Of a stretch of 64,000 nt of DNA, positions 62,110-64,000 are shown in pieces. Origin of the DNA: Pseudomonas libanensis (GTDB lineage Bacteria; Pseudomonadota; Gammaproteobacteria; Pseudomonadales; Pseudomonadaceae); NCBI RefSeq assembly GCF_001439685.1, contig NZ_JYLH01000011.1, forward strand, positions 124,001 to 188,000. The letters run 5' to 3'. The position numbers and the translations under genes were made by a program. Position 1 is the stretch's first letter. Each line of letters begins with the position of its first letter. The notes under the pieces are model-generated. The model did no database searches, had not been told where the DNA came from, and saw nothing but the letters and a program-made list of their open reading frames with translations.

Positions 62110-63135
62110 ATGACCCGCTACGAAACACTATTGCATACGCTTCCAGCTGCACCAAAAACCTGGCTGATCACCGGGGTGGCAGGCTTTATTGGTTCAAATT
62201 TGTTGGAGACCTTGCTAAACCTTGACCAAGTCGTTGTCGGGCTGGATAGTTTTGCAACCGGGCATCAGCATAATCTTGATGAGGTGCGGTCCACTGTTTC
62301 GGCTGCGCGTTGGGCACGTTTTAGCTTTATCAAAGGCGATATTCGCAACTTGGAAGACTGTCACCAAGCCTGCCGAGGCGTTGATTATGTACTGCACCAA
62401 GCTGCACTGGGCTCCGTACCACGCTCGCTGAATGACCCTGTCACCACCAACGCTACCAACATAGACGGTTTTCTAAATATGTTGGTGGCTTCTCGGGATG
62501 CGACTGTAAAGAGCTTTACATATGCCGCAAGTAGCTCAACTTACGGCGATCATCCTGGTTTGCCAAAAGTAGAGGATACTATTGGAAAACCCCTCTCCCC
62601 TTATGCTGTAACGAAGTACGTGAATGAGCTTTATGCGGAGGTCTTCGCGCGCTGCTATGGGTTTGAAACAATCGGTCTGCGCTACTTCAACGTATTTGGC
62701 AAACGACAGGACCCAGAAGGCGCGTATGCAGCCGTTATTCCAAAATGGACAGCTTCGATGGTAAACAATGAAGACGTCTTCATTAACGGTGATGGTGAGA
62801 CGAGTCGGGATTTTTGCTTTATAGAAAATACCGTCCAAGCCAATTTGTTGGCGGCAACCGTGGTTGACCCTGCAGCGCGTAATCAGGTTTATAACGTTGC
62901 CGTCAGCGGTCGCACGGATTTGAATCTGCTTTTCTCAACCCTGCGTAAAGCGTTATTGAACAGCGGTATTATTTACGAGAAAGAGCCCGTCTATCGGGAA
63001 TTTCGTGCGGGCGACGTTCGCCATTCGCAGGCGGATATCGGGAAGATACAGACCTTGCTTGGCTATGAACCGAAGTTTGATATCGAACAAGGCATCGAAA
63101 TTGCTATGCCTTGGTATGCGAACTTTTTGAAGTGA
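62110..63135 (+). CDS. wbpP: UDP-N-acetylglucosamine C4-epimerase (WbpP/TviC-like)
   Basis: A 341-residue SDR epimerase. It starts MTRYETLLHTLPAAPKTWLITGVAGFIGSNLLETLLNLDQVVVGLDSFATGH (extended Rossmann), has SSSTYGDHP and the YAVTKYVNELYAEVF active site (YxxxK), and RYFNVFGKRQDPEGAYAAVIPKW. Nearly the same as WbpP from P. aeruginosa O6 in my memory. It interconverts UDP-GlcNAc and UDP-GalNAc, supplying the dehydrogenase encoded 53 bases upstream. Confidence 0.92.
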   Translation: MTRYETLLHTLPAAPKTWLITGVAGFIGSNLLETLLNLDQVVVGLDSFATGHQHNLDEVRSTVSAARWARFSFIKGDIRNLEDCHQACRGVDYVLHQAALGSVPRSLNDPVTTNATNIDGFLNMLVASRDATVKSFTYAASSSTYGDHPGLPKVEDTIGKPLSPYAVTKYVNELYAEVFARCYGFETIGLRYFNVFGKRQDPEGAYAAVIPKWTASMVNNEDVFINGDGETSRDFCFIENTVQANLLAATVVDPAARNQVYNVAVSGRTDLNLLFSTLRKALLNSGIIYEKEPVYREFRAGDVRHSQADIGKIQTLLGYEPKFDIEQGIEIAMPWYANFLK

Positions 63136-63308
63136 TCCAATGGGGTAGAGGAGCAGGCATAATATTTCCTCAGTGTATGTACTTTATTACTGAAACTTCA
63201 GGATGGGCGTTGGTGAGGAAGATTGCGAGGGGCTTTACTATTGTCCGCGTCCGAGCGCGGGTTAAGAATATTCTTGAGCAGTTGACCTCTTGTAAGGACA
63301 CTCATTAA

Positions 63309-64000
63309 ATGTGCGGATTTAGCGGTATTTTCAATGTTAATACAGGCAACTTGTCGGATATTGTAGCGCGCATGAATGCGGCCATACTCCATCGTGGCCC
63401 TGACGATGGAGGCATTTGGGAGGATCAAGAGGTTGGACTGGCCCTTGGCCACCGCCGCCTTTCGATCGTCGACCTATCGGCTGCTGGCCATCAACCAATG
63501 CATTCCAGCCTCGGACGTTTTATCATCGTATTTAACGGTGAAATCTACAATCACGCTGAGCTTCGCCAGCAACTTGAGACCGAAGGACTGGCTCCCCAAC
63601 AGGGATGGCGTGGTCATTCTGACACCGAGGTACTGCTCGCTGGCTTGGCAGGTTGGGGCATAGAAAAAACTCTACAGGCCTGCGTTGGTATGTTCGCCTT
63701 TGCACTATGGGATAAGCATGAGCGGAAGTTGACGTTAGCTCGTGACCGCATGGGTGAGAAGCCGCTTTACTATGGCTGGCAAGATGACACTTTGCTTCTT
63801 GGCTCTGAACTCAAAGCGATCAAAGGCTTTGCAGGTTTCCGGGGAGAAGTTGATCGCAGTGCATTGACGTTGTTGTTACGACATAACTGCATTCCTGCCC
63901 CTTACAGTATCTATAAAGGGATTGGGAAGCTTGAGCCGGGCCACTATGTCACGCTTCCGTTATCGGATATCCCGCTCGCAAAAGTAACGCCCCCTCAAGC
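63309..64000 (+). CDS. asparagine synthase-like amidotransferase (partial, runs off the edge)
   Basis: The first 230 residues of a glutamine-hydrolysing asparagine synthetase-like protein: MCGFSGIFN with N-terminal nucleophile Cys2, then RGPDDGGIW, FNGEIYNHAELRQQL, HSDTEVLLAGLAGWG, MFAFALWDKHERKLTLARDRMGEKPLYYGW, all from the class-II amidotransferase domain. AAGGA lies about 10 bases before the ATG. The synthase domain is beyond the window. In O-antigen clusters such proteins (WbpS-like) amidate the uronic-acid sugar made by the dehydrogenase, converting GalNAcA to its amide; that is inference from context. Confidence 0.88.
   Translation, partial: MCGFSGIFNVNTGNLSDIVARMNAAILHRGPDDGGIWEDQEVGLALGHRRLSIVDLSAAGHQPMHSSLGRFIIVFNGEIYNHAELRQQLETEGLAPQQGWRGHSDTEVLLAGLAGWGIEKTLQACVGMFAFALWDKHERKLTLARDRMGEKPLYYGWQDDTLLLGSELKAIKGFAGFRGEVDRSALTLLLRHNCIPAPYSIYKGIGKLEPGHYVTLPLSDIPLAKVTPPQ

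Overview
The window is chromosomal DNA of a fluorescens-group Pseudomonas. The evidence is dense GC-rich coding, dozens of the GTGGGAGC...GCTCCCAC REP-type palindromes typical of this group, and two blocks whose gene order I recall from P. aeruginosa: copS-copR-cupredoxin-queF-DUF4404-PhnX-like-mlaA-rssB-STAS-tal-dusA (0-11 kb), and yciK-mupP-ubiG-mtaD-mtnA-gyrA-serC-pheA-hisC-tyrA/aroA-cmk-rpsA-ihfB-lapA-wzz (41-60 kb). No rRNA, tRNA, insertion sequence, prophage or CRISPR array was found.

Layout. 0-2.8 kb: copper-sensing two-component system with a secreted cupredoxin and a cop box. 2.8-8.7 kb: queF, small conserved genes, MlaA, an RssB/STAS pair behind a gene-less leader that looks like structured RNA, and transaldolase. 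9.1-9.9 kb: a secreted protein resembling the catalytic chain of cholera-type ADP-ribosylating toxins, in an AT-richer pocket. 10-13.4 kb: dusA, a ParE-type toxin-antitoxin pair, a DCC-family protein, a DUF6124 protein and a small lipoprotein. 13.5-14 kb: a tandem REP array with a 133-bp period. 14-28 kb: transporters, malate:quinone oxidoreductase with a signal peptide, two LysR regulators, a VapBC pair with a perfect 24-bp operator palindrome, ppnN, an LpxO-like hydroxylase, the enoyl-ACP reductase FabV, and an ArgD-like transaminase.

28-32.8 kb is a purine-salvage locus: punR/punC divergent pair, a Tsx-like outer-membrane channel and an NCS2 xanthine/uracil permease. 32.9-41 kb is the most distinctive part. 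A LuxR solo of the plant-signal-responsive (PipR/OryR/PsoR) kind lies between two proline-iminopeptidase-like hydrolases and is followed by a complete five-gene oligopeptide ABC transporter. Matching 22-bp lux-box-like palindromes sit in front of both hydrolase genes. No luxI-type synthase is present, so the module probably listens to an outside (plant- or peptide-derived) signal and imports and hydrolyses its source compound.

41-58.4 kb is core metabolism: ubiquinone and cell-wall recycling genes, methylthioadenosine handling, gyrA, a serine/aromatic/histidine/nucleotide operon with overlapping or closely spaced genes including a TyrA-AroA fusion, then rpsA and ihfB. From 58.4 kb the DNA becomes more AT-rich and an O-antigen cluster begins (wzz, UDP-HexNAc dehydrogenase, UDP-HexNAc 4-epimerase, asparagine-synthase-like amidotransferase), running off the right edge.
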